NCBI RefSeq assembly: GCF_009660225.1
Contig: NZ_CP045920.1
Span: 930,001-994,000, forward strand
Source of the DNA: Pseudactinotalea sp. HY158
GTDB taxonomy: Bacteria > Actinomycetota > Actinomycetes > Actinomycetales > Beutenbergiaceae
Reading direction: 5' to 3'
Length of the DNA stretch: 64,000 bases
The notes beneath the pieces were generated by a model that saw nothing but the letters and a program-made list of their open reading frames with translations, ran no database searches and was not told the origin of the DNA. Made by a program: the position numbers and the translations under genes. This document shows, one piece after another, positions 9,368 through 18,660 of this stretch. Position 1 is the first letter of the stretch, and each line of letters begins with the position of its first letter.

Positions 9368-10885
9368 TTATTTCCCCGCAGGGGCCGGTCGAGGGGTGGC
9401 GACCGGCGCACTGGGCGCGCTGTCGGAGGGGCGGCCCACGAAGAAGAGGGCGAGCACCCCGGCGAGCGCCACGCCGATGGCGGGCAGAAGCAACGTGTCG
9501 GCCATCGCGGAGGAGAAGCCCGCGAGCGCCTCCGGCGGCAGGTCGGCCGCGGCCGCGGAGCCGCCCTGACTCAGTTCGTCGGCGCTCGGGCCGAGGTAGT
9601 GCACCAGCCGGGACTGCAGCACCACGGCGATGGCCGCGCTCCCGAGCACGGCCCCGACCTGCCGGGTCGTGTTGTACACCCCGGATCCGGCCCCGGCGCT
9701 GGTCATGGGCAGGTTCCGGGTGGCCGTGACCGACAGCGGCGACCAGAGGAAGGCGTTCGCCACCCCGAACAGGGTCATGGCGAGCACGATGTGCCAGATC
9801 GGGGTCGTCGGGGAGAGCGCGAACGTGAACCAGCAGAGCACCGCCGCGGCCGAGAACAGTCCCATCGGGGCGAGCACGCGCGGCGCCATCCTGTCGACGA
9901 GGTGGCCGGCGAGGGGGGCGAGGGCGGTCTGCAGGAGCGCCATCGGCGCGAGCAGCAGCCCGGCCTCGGTGGGGCTCAGGCCCCGCACCGACTGGGCGTA
10001 CATCATGATCGGGAAGTTGACCACGGTGATGGACACGCCCACGAACGCGATCGCGCCGTTGCCGAGGGAGAAGTTGCGGTCCTTGAACAGGTTGAGCGGC
10101 ACGAGCGGGTCGGTGCGAATCCGCCGCTGCCACAGCACGAACGCCACCATGACCGCCACGCCGACCGCGATGAGCGCCGGCACCGAGATCGGCCCGGCGA
10201 TCGTGCCCCAGTCGTAGGTCTCGCCCTCCTGGATCCCGAATACGAGGCAGAACATCCCCACGGCCGACAGCGCCACTCCCACCCCGTCGAAATGGTGGGA
10301 GTGGATCGGCAGCCGCGGCACGAACACGTAGGCGAGCACGAGCCCGATCAGGCCGACGGGCACGTTGACGAAGAAGATCCACTCCCAGCCGCCGGCGTCG
10401 ATGAGCAGCCCGCCGGCGAGGGGGCCCACGAGCATCGCCACGCCCGCGGTCGCCCCCCACAGCGACATCGCCTGCCCGCGCCGGTGCGGCGGGAACGTGC
10501 GGGTGATCACGGCCATCGTCTGCGGGGTGAGCATGGAGGCGCCGAGCCCCTGCACCACCCGGGCCACGATGAGCCACGTGATGTCGCCGGTGAGGCCGCA
10601 CCACAGCGAGGAGAGCGTGAACACCGTCAGCCCGGTGAGGTAGAGCCGCCGCGGACCGAACCGATCGCCGAGCCGCCCGGTGATGAGCAGCGGAACGGCG
10701 TAGGCGAGCAGGTACCCGGAGTTGACCCAGATCACCTGCGAGACGTCCGCCTCGAGATCGTGCATGAGCGTGGGCAGCGCGACGGAGACGATCGTCGTGT
10801 CGACCAGGATCATGAAGAAGCCGATGACCATGGCCCACAGGGCCGCCCAGGCCGCCCGGCTCGTCTCCGTGGGAGGGGCCGTCAT
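9368..10885 (-). CDS. DHA2-family MFS drug exporter (14 TM)
   Basis: This 505-residue proton-driven multidrug antiporter is of the EmrB/QacA type. It has about 14 hydrophobic segments. Motif A-like GRLGDRFGPRRLY follows TM2, and motif C-like GPLAGGLLIDAGGWEWIFFVNVP is in TM5-6. The ATG at 10885 overlaps the stop of the upstream serine hydrolase gene (ATGA), so it is the last gene of a three-gene overlapping operon with the acyl-CoA carboxylase alpha gene. A family of this type suggests export of a lipophilic compound; the substrate is unknown. A second DHA2 transporter with its own TetR regulator lies at 32-34 kb. Confidence 0.9.
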   Translation of the reverse strand: MTAPPTETSRAAWAALWAMVIGFFMILVDTTIVSVALPTLMHDLEADVSQVIWVNSGYLLAYAVPLLITGRLGDRFGPRRLYLTGLTVFTLSSLWCGLTGDITWLIVARVVQGLGASMLTPQTMAVITRTFPPHRRGQAMSLWGATAGVAMLVGPLAGGLLIDAGGWEWIFFVNVPVGLIGLVLAYVFVPRLPIHSHHFDGVGVALSAVGMFCLVFGIQEGETYDWGTIAGPISVPALIAVGVAVMVAFVLWQRRIRTDPLVPLNLFKDRNFSLGNGAIAFVGVSITVVNFPIMMYAQSVRGLSPTEAGLLLAPMALLQTALAPLAGHLVDRMAPRVLAPMGLFSAAAVLCWFTFALSPTTPIWHIVLAMTLFGVANAFLWSPLSVTATRNLPMTSAGAGSGVYNTTRQVGAVLGSAAIAVVLQSRLVHYLGPSADELSQGGSAAAADLPPEALAGFSSAMADTLLLPAIGVALAGVLALFFVGRPSDSAPSAPVATPRPAPAGK

Positions 10886-12378
10886 GCGCTCAGCCCGGCA
10901 CGCTCGGGGGAGGCGGCGAACAGGTCCGCGCCGTTCAGGGGAGCGATCGGCCACACGACGCTCGCCGAGGCGGCATCGCCGGTGACGAGCACGTGGTGCG
11001 GGAAGCTCGGGATCCGCAGCCGCGCCCGGTAGGTGCCGTCCGACCAGCCGCCCTGGGCCAGCACGCGCACCGCCGTGCCGGCGTACGGCCCGGCGGGCGC
11101 CCTCAGGACGGTCTCGCCCCAGGAATGCGTGGGGACGACGAGCGCGAGTTCCGTACCGGCGTACCGCAGCCGCAGCGGCTCGCCGGGGGCCGGAAGCGAC
11201 ACCGCGTCGAATCCGGCGACGGGCACGTCGGTCGCGTCCGGCGGGGGAGCGGAGGGTGCTGCCGGCGGCGCGCCGGCGACCGGGACCGCGGCCGGGGGAG
11301 CGAGCGGGTGCCACGCGGGCAGCCCGGCCGGGGCGGTGCCCGCCGCAGGCAGCAGCGGGAGCGAGCGATCGGCGAGGAACGGGGCGAGTGAGGCGTCCTC
11401 GGGGGCCGGCTCGCGGCCCACGCCGGGGAGCAGGTGGGTGAGGATGAGCTCGCCGAGGCCGTGCATGTCGGTGGAGATCGACGTGATCGCGACCACGAGG
11501 TCGGCGGCGGGGAGCACGACGGCGAACTGGCCGAACGCGCCGTCGGCGCGGAAGCCGGCATCGAGGATCCAGAAGGAGTAGCCGTAGCCGCGGGTCCACG
11601 CGCCCCGGGTCCAGGCCTCCGGCAGCGGCGCGAACGGGGTGGTCGCGCGGTCGAGGAAGCCGCCCGGCAGGAGCCGGGTGCCGTCCTCGGTGCACCCGTC
11701 GCGCAGCCAGAACCGGCCGAGGGTGAGCAGATCGCCGGTGCGCACGTGGGCGCCCGACCAGCCCTGGTCGATGCCGGTCGCGTCGGTGAACCAGCCGGGT
11801 TCGGGCAGGCCGAGGGGGCCGAGCACGCGCTCGTGGGCGACTCGTCGCAGCGGCGCCCCGGTCACGTGCGTGACCATCCGCGACAGCAGGTTCGTGGCCA
11901 CCTGGTTGTACGCGAACACGGTCCCCGGCGGGCGCTGCGGCGGGGTGGCGAGCATGAGGTCGAGGAGCGGGGCGGGCAGCGGCCCCGGCCCGGCCCAGGC
12001 GCGGTTCCAGGCGTCGGCGGTGTGGCCCGTCGCCATCGCCAGACAGTGTTCGATCGTGACGTCGTGCCAGGCCGGAGCCGGCGTGATGCCGGGGGCGGGC
12101 AGGTGGTCGAGGATCGGGTCGTCCAGCGAGATCGAGGCACCGCCGTCCTGGTGCAGCAGGGCGCCGACCGTCATGGCGGTGATCGTCTTGGACACCGAGT
12201 ACACGAGCTGGGGCCGATCGAGGGAGTACGGCGCCCACTGAGCCTGGGCCACCGTCGTGCCGCGGTGGGAGATCGCGAGGGTGTGCAGCTCGGCGACCTG
12301 CTCGGCCGCCTCGACGAAGGCGCGGATCGCCGCCGGGTCGATCCCTGCGGCCCCGCCCGCAGGCAGTGCGGTGCTCAC
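10882..12378 (-). CDS. Beta-lactamase-family serine hydrolase
   Basis: This 498-residue protein is of the class C beta-lactamase / DD-peptidase / esterase superfamily. The catalytic SxxK motif is S61-V-S-K64 in VYSVSKTIT. The second motif falls at Y157-N-Q159 in FAYNQVATN, where the family usually has Y-x-N, so the third residue is changed. No secretion signal is visible, so it is probably cytoplasmic and more likely an esterase or amidase than a resistance enzyme. A C-terminal beta-rich domain (about 340-490) follows a Pro/Ala-rich linker. The GTG start overlaps the TGA of the acyl-CoA carboxylase alpha gene (GTGA), and the stop overlaps the MFS gene, so the three are co-translated. Confidence 0.85.
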   Translation of the reverse strand: MSTALPAGGAAGIDPAAIRAFVEAAEQVAELHTLAISHRGTTVAQAQWAPYSLDRPQLVYSVSKTITAMTVGALLHQDGGASISLDDPILDHLPAPGITPAPAWHDVTIEHCLAMATGHTADAWNRAWAGPGPLPAPLLDLMLATPPQRPPGTVFAYNQVATNLLSRMVTHVTGAPLRRVAHERVLGPLGLPEPGWFTDATGIDQGWSGAHVRTGDLLTLGRFWLRDGCTEDGTRLLPGGFLDRATTPFAPLPEAWTRGAWTRGYGYSFWILDAGFRADGAFGQFAVVLPAADLVVAITSISTDMHGLGELILTHLLPGVGREPAPEDASLAPFLADRSLPLLPAAGTAPAGLPAWHPLAPPAAVPVAGAPPAAPSAPPPDATDVPVAGFDAVSLPAPGEPLRLRYAGTELALVVPTHSWGETVLRAPAGPYAGTAVRVLAQGGWSDGTYRARLRIPSFPHHVLVTGDAASASVVWPIAPLNGADLFAASPERAGLSA

Positions 12379-14183
12379 TCCGAGCCGGCGTCGTCGATCT
12401 GGCAGATGATCCCGCCGGCCGAGATCGACTGCCCGGGGCCGGCGGTCAGGCCGTGGATCCGGCCGGCTCGGTGGGCGAAGAGCGGCTGCTCCATCTTCAT
12501 CGCCTCGAGGACGACGACCAGGTCGCCCTCCGCCACGACGTCGCCGTCGGTCACGGCCACCTTGACGATCGTGCCCTGCATCGGGCAGGCGAGCGCGTTG
12601 CCGCTCACCTTGGTGGCGGTCCGGTGGCCCGAGCGGCGCGTGGGCTTGCGAGGGCCGTTTCGTTTGGCGGAGCCCAGACCCAGGCCCGCCGGCAGCACGA
12701 CCTCGAGGCGCTTGCCGCCGACCTCGACCACGACGCGTTCGACGGCCTCCTCGGGTTCCGGTGCCTCGACCGGGGTCGCCACGGGGGCGTCCTCGGGGCG
12801 GGTGAAGCCGTCGATGAACTCGGATTCGATCCAGGTGGTGTACACGCCGAAGTCGCCGGACTCGGCGGTGAAGGCGGGGTGGGAGACCATCGCCCGGTGG
12901 AAGGGGACGACGGTGGGCAGGCCCACGATCGCCGTCTCGTCGAGCGCGCGACGGGCGCGCTGGAGGGCCTCGGCGCGGGTGGCGCCGGTGACGACGAGCT
13001 TGGCGATCATCGAGTCGAAGGCACCGGAGATCGTGTCGCCGGCGCGCACGCCCGAATCGACCCGTACCCCCGGACCCGAGGGCCAGTCGAGGGTGGTCAG
13101 GGTGCCGGGCGCGGGCAGGAACCCGGCGTAGGGATCCTCCCCGTTGATGCGGAACTCGAAGGAGTGGCCGCGCAGCGGCACCTCGGTGTAGCCGAGGGGC
13201 TCACCGGCAGCGATCCGGAACTGCTCGCGCACGAGGTCGATGCCGGAGACCTCCTCGGTCACGGTGTGTTCCACCTGCAGGCGGGTGTTCACCTCGAGGA
13301 AGGAGATCGTGCCGTCGGTGCCCACGAGGAACTCGCACGTGCCCGCTCCCCGGTAGCCCGCCTCGGTGAGGATGGCGATCGAGGCGGTGCGCAGCTGCTC
13401 GTTCTGCTCCTCGCTCAGGAACGGCGCCGGCGCCTCCTCGACGAGCTTCTGATGGCGCCGCTGCAGGGAGCAGTCGCGGGTGGAGACGACCACGACGGTG
13501 CCGTGATCGTCGGCGAGGCACTGGGTCTCCACGTGCCGGGGCCGGTCGAGGAAGCGCTCGACGAAGCACTCGCCGCGGCCGAACGAGGCGGTGGCCTCGC
13601 GGACCGCCGACTCGAAGAGATCGGGGATCTCCTCGGCGGTGTGGGCGACCTTGAGGCCGCGACCGCCGCCGCCGAAGGCCGCCTTGATCGCGATGGGCAG
13701 GCCGTGCTCGGCCGCGAAGTCGAGCACCTCCTGCGGGCTTTCGACCGGGTCCGGGGTGCCGGCGACGAGCGGGGCGCCGGCACGCTGGGCGATGTGACGG
13801 GCGGAGACCTTGTCTCCGAGGGCGTCGATCGCGGCCGGCGGGGGGCCGATCCAGACGAGGCCGGCATCGATGACGGCGCGGGCGAAGTCCGCGTTCTCGG
13901 CGAGGAAGCCGTAGCCGGGGTGCACCGAGTCGGCACCGGAGCGCCGGGCGACGTCGAGGAGCTTGGCGATGTCCAGGTACGTCTCGGCGGCGCGCGCCCC
14001 GCCGAGGGCATAGGCCTCATCGGTCAGGGTGGCATGGAGGGCGGTGCGATCGGGATCGGCGTACACGCCCACGGAGGTGAGGCCGGCGTCGCGGCAGGCC
14101 CGCGCGATCCGGACGGCGATCTCGCCGCGGTTCGCGATCAGTACCTTGCGGAGGGGGCGAGGCCCGGACGCCGTGGATGTCAT
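12375..14183 (-). CDS. Acyl-CoA carboxylase alpha subunit (biotin carboxylase + BCCP)
   Basis: This 602-residue AccA3/AccBC-type subunit carboxylates its own biotin using ATP and bicarbonate for acetyl- or propionyl-CoA carboxylase. The biotin carboxylase domain spans about 10-455 ([28 protein letters not shown], the ATP-grasp loop [10 protein letters not shown], and [12 protein letters not shown]). A linker and the BCCP domain follow, with biotinyl Lys563 in EAMKMEQP. The start is the ATG at 14183, 5 nt after GAGGAG. The usual partners accE and beta lie about 40 kb away (54.6-56.4 kb) in the same orientation. Here the gene instead leads an operon with a serine hydrolase and an exporter. Confidence 0.95.
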   Translation of the reverse strand: MTSTASGPRPLRKVLIANRGEIAVRIARACRDAGLTSVGVYADPDRTALHATLTDEAYALGGARAAETYLDIAKLLDVARRSGADSVHPGYGFLAENADFARAVIDAGLVWIGPPPAAIDALGDKVSARHIAQRAGAPLVAGTPDPVESPQEVLDFAAEHGLPIAIKAAFGGGGRGLKVAHTAEEIPDLFESAVREATASFGRGECFVERFLDRPRHVETQCLADDHGTVVVVSTRDCSLQRRHQKLVEEAPAPFLSEEQNEQLRTASIAILTEAGYRGAGTCEFLVGTDGTISFLEVNTRLQVEHTVTEEVSGIDLVREQFRIAAGEPLGYTEVPLRGHSFEFRINGEDPYAGFLPAPGTLTTLDWPSGPGVRVDSGVRAGDTISGAFDSMIAKLVVTGATRAEALQRARRALDETAIVGLPTVVPFHRAMVSHPAFTAESGDFGVYTTWIESEFIDGFTRPEDAPVATPVEAPEPEEAVERVVVEVGGKRLEVVLPAGLGLGSAKRNGPRKPTRRSGHRTATKVSGNALACPMQGTIVKVAVTDGDVVAEGDLVVVLEAMKMEQPLFAHRAGRIHGLTAGPGQSISAGGIICQIDDAGSE

Positions 14184-14465
14184 GCACACTCCTCGTTGTT
14201 GCCACACCGGCACGGCCGGGCGAATGGAACGCCGGCCCGGGCCACGCTAGTACGGGCGGTCGGTTCGCCCCAACTATGCCCGCCCGTGCCGACGAAGTCT
14301 GTAGGTGAAAGCAAGTCGGCCAGGCAAAACTTGTGGAGACCTCACAAAGTAGGGGGCCGGGCCGACCGTGGCCTGGACCACAGCTAGTGTAGACCGGACA
14401 AAACACGCGGGGGCCCAGACGGCCGGCGACTCGCCGGGCCCGTTCCGGATCAGCGGTCGGTCGGA

Positions 14466-14981
14466 TCAGGCCGGGGAGGCGTCGCTGCGGCGGGTCCAGA
14501 AGCCGACGTGGGCCGCGGCCGCCTCGTCCTCCAGCAGCGGCCCGAGCACCTCGATCCGGCGCTGGCCGTGGGCGATGACCTCGCGGCACGGCAGCGCGAA
14601 CGTCGGATTCTGCGGATCGTCCCCGGTGAGCTCGAGCAGTCGGGTCTCGGAGAGCGCGTAGACGATCCGGCCGATGCCGCACCAATAGATCGCGCCCGTG
14701 CACATCGCGCACGGTTCGGCGCTGGTGTAGAGCGTCGCCCCGGCGAGCTCCGCGGGGCCCAGGTGGGCCACGGAATCCGCGGCGGCGGCGAGCTCGGCGT
14801 GCTGGGTGGGGTCTCCGCCCGGCGGCATGGAGTTGTTCCCCTTACGGGAGACGACGCGGCCATCGCGGTCGGCGACGAGCGCCGCGAACGGATGGCGTCC
14901 GCGGCCCCGGGCGTCCTGGGACAGCGCGATCGCTTCGCGAAGCAGCGCCAGGTCGATGTCACTGGGACGGGTGTCGGTCAC
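14466..14981 (-). CDS. Nucleoside/guanine deaminase-like cytidine deaminase-fold protein
   Basis: This 171-residue zinc deaminase resembles guanine deaminase GuaD or the TadA relatives. The zinc site is visible: His and catalytic Glu in TQHAELAAA, and the two Cys in SAEPCAMCTGAIYW. The downstream FALPCREVIAHGQRRIEVLGPL segment is typical of the nucleoside deaminase group rather than tRNA-specific TadA. The likely start is the GTG at 14981, because upstream in-frame sequence is made of 9-bp repeats. It sits between maf and the carboxylase alpha gene, where other actinobacteria usually have no deaminase. A diverged paralogue lies at 49.9 kb. Confidence 0.85.
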   Translation of the reverse strand: MTDTRPSDIDLALLREAIALSQDARGRGRHPFAALVADRDGRVVSRKGNNSMPPGGDPTQHAELAAAADSVAHLGPAELAGATLYTSAEPCAMCTGAIYWCGIGRIVYALSETRLLELTGDDPQNPTFALPCREVIAHGQRRIEVLGPLLEDEAAAAHVGFWTRRSDASPA

Positions 14982-14984
14982 GGG

Positions 14985-15038
14985 TTCTCTCAGTTCTCTC
15001 AGTCCTCTCAGTTCTCTCGGGTCACTCGGGTCTCTCGG
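14985..15038. repeat. 9-bp tandem repeat, six units
   Basis: TTCTCTCAG occurs twice, followed by TCCTCTCAG, TTCTCTCGG, GTCACTCGG and GTCTCTCGG. It lies just upstream of the deaminase start, between maf and the deaminase, where it may form part of the leader. Confidence 0.9.
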
Positions 15039-15078
15039 TGCTCGCGATGCGCACGGTGGCGGGGCGTCCCGCATCCGG

Positions 15079-15711
15079 TCAGGCGCCCGTCCGGTGGGCC
15101 CAGAGCGAGGTCCAGCCGATGCCGAGGCCGGCGAGGAGGGTGCGCAGCAGCGGCAGGCTCAGCCCGACGACGCCGTGATGGTCGCCGCGCACCCCCGAGA
15201 CGAATGCTCCGCCGAGCCCGTCGAGGGTGAAGGCGCCGGCGACGCGCAGCGGTTCTCCCGTGGCGATATAGGCGTCGATCTCCGCGTCGGTCACCTCGGC
15301 GAAGTCCACCTCGGTGTGGCTGACACCCGCGGCCTCCCGGCCGTCGGCGGTGAGGAGCACGTGACCGGTGTGCAGCACGCCGCTCCGGCCGCGCATCCGC
15401 TGCCAGCGTTCCCTGGCGACCTCGGCCCGGTGGGGCTTGCCGAGCCCCTCGCCGTCGAATTCGAGGAGGGAGTCGCAGCCGAGGACGACCTGGGCCGCCG
15501 GAGCCCCCGGATCGGTGGCGACCGAGCGCGCCTTCGCCTCGGCGAGGACGGCCACGGATTCGGCGACCGTCAGGGGGCCCCGCTCGGCCCGGGCGTCGGC
15601 GAGGGCGGCGTCCTCGTCGACGTGGGAGACCCGGATGAGCGGCTCGACACCGGCTGCTCGGAGGGTGGCGGCGCGGGCCGGGGACGCGGAGGCGAGAAGA
15701 AGCGAAGTCAT
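15079..15711 (-). CDS. maf: Maf-family nucleotide pyrophosphatase
   Basis: This 210-residue house-cleaning dNTP/NTP pyrophosphatase hydrolyses non-canonical or modified nucleoside triphosphates. The N-terminal loop LLLASASPARAATL is the signature substrate-binding motif. VVLGCDSLLEFDGEGLGKP carries the catalytic Asp, and VAGAFTLDGLGGAFVSGVRGD with its GxxGxS-like element completes the site. In many actinobacteria maf lies between accE and the carboxylase alpha gene. Here it keeps its place upstream of alpha but accE is about 39 kb away. Confidence 0.93.
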   Translation of the reverse strand: MTSLLLASASPARAATLRAAGVEPLIRVSHVDEDAALADARAERGPLTVAESVAVLAEAKARSVATDPGAPAAQVVLGCDSLLEFDGEGLGKPHRAEVARERWQRMRGRSGVLHTGHVLLTADGREAAGVSHTEVDFAEVTDAEIDAYIATGEPLRVAGAFTLDGLGGAFVSGVRGDHHGVVGLSLPLLRTLLAGLGIGWTSLWAHRTGA

Positions 15712-15759
15712 CGCGGGCAAGACTAGCCGCCCGCCGAGCGCGGCGACGAGGCTGCTGCC

Positions 15760-15792
15760 CGCCCCGGAGCCGCCCCGGAGCCGCCCCGGACC
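15760..15792. repeat. 11-bp tandem repeat upstream of maf
   Basis: Three units of CGCCCCGGAGC (the last with ACC) lie about 50 bp upstream of the maf start, at the left edge of the 39-kb segment that separates maf from accE. Confidence 0.75.
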
Positions 15793-15953
15793 CGCGCCGG
15801 CCCGCGACACGGCTGCGGCCGCGACGTTATGGGAATGAGACCGGGCCGGGATCACCGAACGACGGAGGGCGGCGGTATCGTCGAAAACGCGGCACTGGGG
15901 CCCACTCGGCGCCGTCCACGAAACTGAGCGAATTCGTACGAAGGAGTCGTGAG

Positions 15954-17294
15954 ATGGTGAACGGACGAGGGAGATGGCTGTCGGCGGCCGCCGGGATCGC
16001 AGCGGCGAGCCTGGTGATGGCCGGTTGTGGCGGGGGCGACGGGGGCGGGTCCGGAGGCGAGACCGCCGGCGGGGAGACGACCGGCGGGGAGTCGACCGAG
16101 GCCGTCGATCTCTCCGGTCAGACGCTCAGCGTCGTCGCGGCCTGGACGGGTGAGGAGCAGAAGAACTTCGAGGCCGTGCTCTCGAAATTCGAGGACGACA
16201 CCGGTGCAACGGTGAACTACACGAGCTTCGGCGACAACGGGCCCACGTATATCCAGGGCCAGATCGAGGGTGGGAATCCCCCGAATATCGCGGTCGTCGG
16301 GCAGCCCGCACTCATGGAATCGCTCGCGTCCAATGGCGACATCAAGCCGGTGGGCGACGACGTGAAGAGCGCGGTCGAGGCGAACTACGCGCAGTCGTGG
16401 ATCGACCTCGGCACGGTCGACGGGGACCTGTACGGCGTCTGGTTCAAGGCGGCCAACAAGTCGACGGTCTGGTACAACAAGGACATCTACGACGATGCCG
16501 GCGCGACGGTCCCGAAGGACTGGGACGGCTTCATGGATCAGCTCGGGCTCATCGAGGACTTCGGCTACGCGGGCCTGTCGGTCGGGGCGGACGTCGGCTG
16601 GCCGCTGACGGACTGGTTCGAGAACATCTACCTGCGCACCGCCGGAGCGGAGAAGTACGATCAGCTGACCAAGCACGAGATCCCGTGGACCGACCCGTCG
16701 GTCAAGGACGCGCTCACGGTCCTCGGCGGGCTGTGGAGCAGTGACCTCCTCCTCGAGGGCGGCGCCCAACGCAGCTTCCCGGACTCGGTCACGGCGGTCT
16801 TCGGCGCCGACCCCAAGGCCGGCACGGTCTACGAGGGCGACTTCGTGGCCGGGAACATCACCGCCGACGGCAACTCGACCGTCGGGAAGAACGCACTCTT
16901 CTACCCGTTCCCCTCGATCAAGGGCTCCGCGCCGGCGGTCGTGGGCGGCGGCGACGTGGCGATCCACTTCACCGACGACGACGCGACGAGCGCCCTCATG
17001 GCCTATCTCGCCTCACCGGAGTCCGCCGAGGTCTGGGTTCCACAGGGCGGCCTCACCTCACCGAACAACAAGGTCGACACCTCGCTCTACCCCGACGAGG
17101 TGGCCAAGCAGATCGCCGAACAGCTCACGAGCGCCGAGACGTTCCGGTTCGACATGTCGGACCAGACCCCGAGCGCGTTCGGCGGCACCCCCGGTCAGGG
17201 ATTCTGGCAGGAGATGATCACCTTCTACGAGCATCCCGACGACATCCAGGGCACGATGGAGCGTCTCGAGAGCGCCGCCGCGTCGGCGTACTGA
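15954..17294 (+). CDS. Sugar ABC transporter substrate-binding lipoprotein
   Basis: This 446-residue family-1 solute-binding protein is anchored outside the membrane. The lipobox is LVMAGC with Cys25, after a hydrophobic signal region. A Gly/Glu/Thr-rich tether precedes the two-lobe fold, with family hallmarks such as WYNKDIYDDAG and YLASPESAEVW. The start is an ATG 7 nt after AAGGAG. It is the first gene of an operon with two permeases. Permeases with a large extracellular insertion and a binding protein of this length occur in AglEFG-type alpha-glucoside systems, so an alpha-glucoside or oligosaccharide substrate is a reasonable but unproved guess. Because a GH101 glycosidase lies nearby, host-glycan sugars are also possible. 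Confidence 0.9.
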   Translation: MVNGRGRWLSAAAGIAAASLVMAGCGGGDGGGSGGETAGGETTGGESTEAVDLSGQTLSVVAAWTGEEQKNFEAVLSKFEDDTGATVNYTSFGDNGPTYIQGQIEGGNPPNIAVVGQPALMESLASNGDIKPVGDDVKSAVEANYAQSWIDLGTVDGDLYGVWFKAANKSTVWYNKDIYDDAGATVPKDWDGFMDQLGLIEDFGYAGLSVGADVGWPLTDWFENIYLRTAGAEKYDQLTKHEIPWTDPSVKDALTVLGGLWSSDLLLEGGAQRSFPDSVTAVFGADPKAGTVYEGDFVAGNITADGNSTVGKNALFYPFPSIKGSAPAVVGGGDVAIHFTDDDATSALMAYLASPESAEVWVPQGGLTSPNNKVDTSLYPDEVAKQIAEQLTSAETFRFDMSDQTPSAFGGTPGQGFWQEMITFYEHPDDIQGTMERLESAAASAY

Positions 17295-17310
17295 CCGGTC
17301 CGGGTCCGTC

Positions 17311-18660
17311 ATGACCGCCCTCGTCGACGCTCCGCCGGACTCCTCCCCCGGGCCACCCGCCCGGGGGAGGGGCCGTGGGCGCCGGCTCGCCGTCGTCGCC
17401 TCCTTCCTCGCCCCCGCGCTCGTCGTGCTCGGCGCGCTGGTCGTGTACCCGATCGTCTACACGCTCATCCAGTCGTTCTACGGAACGGGCGGGGGGTTCG
17501 TGGGCTGGGACAACTACGTCACCATGTTCACGAACGACAGCACGTTCACCGCGATCCGAAACAACATCATCTGGGTGATCGTCGCGCCCGCGTCCTGCAC
17601 GATTCTCGGGCTCATCTTCGCCGTTCTCCTGGAGAAGCTCAGCTGGAAGGCGGCGTTCCGACTCATCATCTTCATGCCGATGGCGATCTCGATGCTCGCG
17701 GCCGGGGTGATCTTCCGGGGCATGTTCCAGGAGAACCCGAACCAGGGAGTGGTCAACGCGGTCATCGTCGGCGTGCACGACGCCGTGACCGACGAGTCGA
17801 ACTATCCGGGGGCGCAGCCACGCGAGGACGTCGGGATCGGCTCCGACCGCGGCGTCATCGCCTCCGACGCCGAGATCGCGACCGGGCAGCAGCAGAACTT
17901 CCCGCTCGTGGCCATCCGGCCGAACAGCGTGCCCGATGCCGCCGTCCAGGCGGCACAGCCGCCGCCCGCCGGGCCGTCGGAGGTCACCGGAACCGTCTTC
18001 CTCGACGTCATCCGTGGCGGTGGCGGAACCGACGGCCGGATCGAGCCGGGCAAGCTCGGCCTGCCCGGGGTCCACGTCGATGCCGTGAACGCGGATGGGA
18101 CGGTCGCCGGCTCGGCGAAGACCGGGCCCGACGGCACCTTCGTGCTCAGCGGCCTCGATCCCGGATCCTCCTATCGGATCGCGCTGCCGGCCTCGAACTT
18201 CAGCGAGGGCTTCGACGGCGTGTCATGGCTGAGTTCCACGTTCATCACCGCGGTGATCATCCTGTCGTATATCTGGATCTGGGCCGGGTTCGCGATGGTG
18301 ATGATCTCATCGGGGCTCTCCGCGATCGATCGGTCGCTCCAGGAGGCCTCCCGCATCGACGGGGCGAACGAGTGGCAGGTGTTCACGAAGATCACGGCCC
18401 CGCTGCTCTCGCCCGTGCTCATCGTCGTCTTCATCACGCTCGTGATCAACGTGCTCAAGATCTTCGACCTCGTCTACGTGATCCCGCCCGGGGCCTCGAA
18501 ACCCGCGGCCAACGTCATCGCCGTGGAGATGTGGACCGTCTCCTTCGGCGGCGGAAACGACATGGGCCTCGGCTCCGCCCTGTCGATCCTGCTGCTCGTG
18601 CTCGTGCTGCCGTCGATGATCATCAACATCCGGCGCTTCAAAGAGGAGCGGACCCGATGA
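17311..18660 (+). CDS. Sugar ABC permease (MalF/AglF-like) with extracellular CnaB-like insertion
   Basis: This 449-residue inner permease is longer than the usual 300 residues. The N-terminal TM segments (about 28-50, 88-110 and 120-142) are normal. Then about 145-305 forms an extracellular insert. Its second half, about 224-297 (VTGTVFLDVIRGG, GKLGLPGVHVDAVN, TGPDGTFVLSGLDPGSSY), reads as a CnaB/SdrD-B type beta-sandwich. The remaining TM helices and the EAA loop (EASRIDGANEWQVFTKI) contact an ATPase. It starts 16 bp after the binding-protein stop and overlaps the next permease (ATGA). No ATPase gene is in the operon, so a shared MsmK-type ATPase is expected elsewhere. Confidence 0.88.
   Translation: MTALVDAPPDSSPGPPARGRGRGRRLAVVASFLAPALVVLGALVVYPIVYTLIQSFYGTGGGFVGWDNYVTMFTNDSTFTAIRNNIIWVIVAPASCTILGLIFAVLLEKLSWKAAFRLIIFMPMAISMLAAGVIFRGMFQENPNQGVVNAVIVGVHDAVTDESNYPGAQPREDVGIGSDRGVIASDAEIATGQQQNFPLVAIRPNSVPDAAVQAAQPPPAGPSEVTGTVFLDVIRGGGGTDGRIEPGKLGLPGVHVDAVNADGTVAGSAKTGPDGTFVLSGLDPGSSYRIALPASNFSEGFDGVSWLSSTFITAVIILSYIWIWAGFAMVMISSGLSAIDRSLQEASRIDGANEWQVFTKITAPLLSPVLIVVFITLVINVLKIFDLVYVIPPGASKPAANVIAVEMWTVSFGGGNDMGLGSALSILLLVLVLPSMIINIRRFKEERTR

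Noticed and set aside
12366-14387. Long open frame opposite the carboxylase alpha gene
   Set aside because: It lacks family motifs and is the GC-rich shadow of a conserved gene on the other strand. The same applies to long antisense frames opposite the GH101, helicase-associated, MMPL and beta-subunit genes.
14985-15038. Possible CRISPR or operator array upstream of the deaminase
   Set aside because: Units are 9 bp with no unique spacers and no palindromic structure.
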